DNA from: Bacteroidota bacterium
Lineage (GTDB): Bacteria; Bacteroidota; Ignavibacteria; Kryptoniales; JAKASW01
Direction: 5' to 3'
NCBI GenBank assembly: GCA_021794075.1
Contig: JAJYRM010000019.1
Location: 1-46,261 of the forward strand
DNA: 46,261 nt
This document shows positions 45,425 to 46,261 of this stretch, one piece after another; position 1 is the first letter of the stretch; each line of letters starts with the position of its first letter. Position numbers and translations under genes: made by a program. Under the pieces are notes generated by a model. The model was not told where the DNA came from and searched no databases. It saw only the letters and a list, made by a program, of their open reading frames with translations.

Positions 45425-46174
45425 TTAAAACGTGATGCTGGAATTACCGTCAGTTGCCTTCCGCCAAGCTTCAGGCAGGTCCCTTTCGTATTCATTAACG
45501 TAGTCAATAAAGCTCTGGGGGGCGTCGGTGTTATAGTCATCAAGGATTACAAAGGCCACGGAGAAATTTTTCTGGCTGTCAGCGTACGAGGGGAGCCTCA
45601 CACCGTTTGCATTTATTATGTCCTGAATGGTAATCGCCTTGGTGCCAGTGAATAAGTTGGGCTGTGAGCAGTTCGGACCCCAAGTATTGAAATAAGCGTC
45701 GCCGGGTTTGGGATTGAATTCATGGAGGTAGATAGGTGAAACCTGATCGGGCGGAATAAGTCCCATGAGATACAGCGTTAGATTCGAGAATGTCCTGGTA
45801 ACGTTAGGACTATTCCCGTCCACGCATGTTTCCTGCGACCCGTTTACGATCCATTGATAATAACCCATAATGTCGACGTAAGCGGGGTTGCCGCTGAATA
45901 GGTCGAGGTTGTTGGTCCAATGGGCTGGCAAAGACCAACCATCTAAGTTTATGTAACAGCACCAATGGTGACCAATCTAGTGAAGAATACTCTGGAGGAA
46001 TATCGGAGTGTTTGGGTCCAGGCTGATATCCTGGGGCGGCTGGAGACCCGACAAGATAAAGCTATGCCAGTAGCTATACAAATCAACGAAGGTAGCGGAT
46101 TTCAGCTGCTTAATTCCGATGGTATTATCGTGTGCTAACCCACTTAGTCCAATGCCGCGGACAGGTAATGTCAA
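45425..46174 (-). pseudogene. Truncated secreted metalloprotease-like gene with amber codon at the HExxH glutamate
   Basis: Two frames, 45977-46174 and 45425-45931, are in the same phase and form one protein interrupted by TAG at 45977-45979. Read through, the junction is Leu-His-TAG-Ile-Gly-His-His-Trp, which is an HExxH zinc-protease motif with the catalytic Glu (GAG) changed to TAG. Downstream AHWTNNLDLFSG, SNLTLYLMGLIPPDQVSP fits a family of predicted bacterial metallopeptidases that carry HEIGHxW and LYLMGL. Upstream of 46174 the frame hits two stops (TAA TAG), so the N terminus is missing too. The gene is decayed. Confidence 0.75.
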
Positions 46175-46261
46175 CTATTATGTGTAAAATTTTTGAGGGT
46201 TGGCAAATTGCTTTTGCCGAATGGCGCACTTCTCCAGTTTGCCTCCATCTTGTAAGCAACG

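Overview
The window looks like a chromosomal segment of an FCB-group bacterium, most likely Ignavibacteria or a close Bacteroidota/Chlorobi relative. Three secreted proteins end in type IX secretion (T9SS) sorting domains of the 'YPNPFNP' type, there are PorV-like and DUF6588 envelope proteins, and a bacillithiol-disulfide-reductase-like YpdA is present. Many genes have clear Shine-Dalgarno sequences, which argues against a typical Bacteroidia genome. This placement is inference; no rRNA or tRNA gene is in view.

Region 1 (1-19.2 kb) is ordinary chromosome, almost all on the plus strand. After a divergent PorV-like gene comes a tightly coupled operon (ypdA, an ornithine cyclodeaminase family gene, rlmN, adk) in which every junction is a 4-base ATGA overlap. 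It is followed by a DUF6588 protein, a secreted T9SS subtilase, a convergent nucleoside deoxyribosyltransferase-like gene, a SAM-I riboswitch with its own terminator controlling metY-metX, and a soluble histidine kinase and NtrC-type regulator overlapping gltX and followed by glnS.

Region 2 (about 19.6-36.3 kb) is accessory. A comM/yifB gene is cut after its Asn-Pro-Cys motif and joined in frame to a double-HTH regulator gene. From there to about 36.3 kb lies a plasmid/ICE-like island of visibly more AT-rich DNA. It carries a mostly minus-strand run of predicted nucleases and HEPN proteins: a membrane-anchored HEPN-like protein, RadC/JAB, a DUF3883 nuclease, a small PD-(D/E)XK protein, a TIGR02391 HEPN protein, DUF2726, a DUF3800-like protein, an endonuclease III-like Fe-S glycosylase and a SPPY-type DNA methyltransferase. 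These are followed by a VirD4/TraD-like ATPase and a divergent plasmid-type operon (Cas4/AddB-like nuclease, SymE-like, PUR-like, DUF932). No integrase, transposase, relaxase or replication initiator was recognised, and the missing half of comM is not in the window. The 3' end of one uncharacterised gene plus its hairpin terminator occurs three times in this island.

Region 3 (36.5-46.3 kb) encodes large secreted proteins: a cohesin-dockerin-cohesin T9SS protein, a small secreted protein, and a 1304-residue protein with three InlB-like repeats and a T9SS tail. An ORF-less group II intron sits immediately after the stop codon of the last. Two small membrane proteins follow, then a truncated metalloprotease pseudogene whose catalytic HExxH glutamate position is now an amber codon.

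The most notable candidates are the methyltransferase/glycosylase/DUF3800 cluster, the membrane HEPN protein, the three-copy gene-end repeat, and the compact ORF-less intron.
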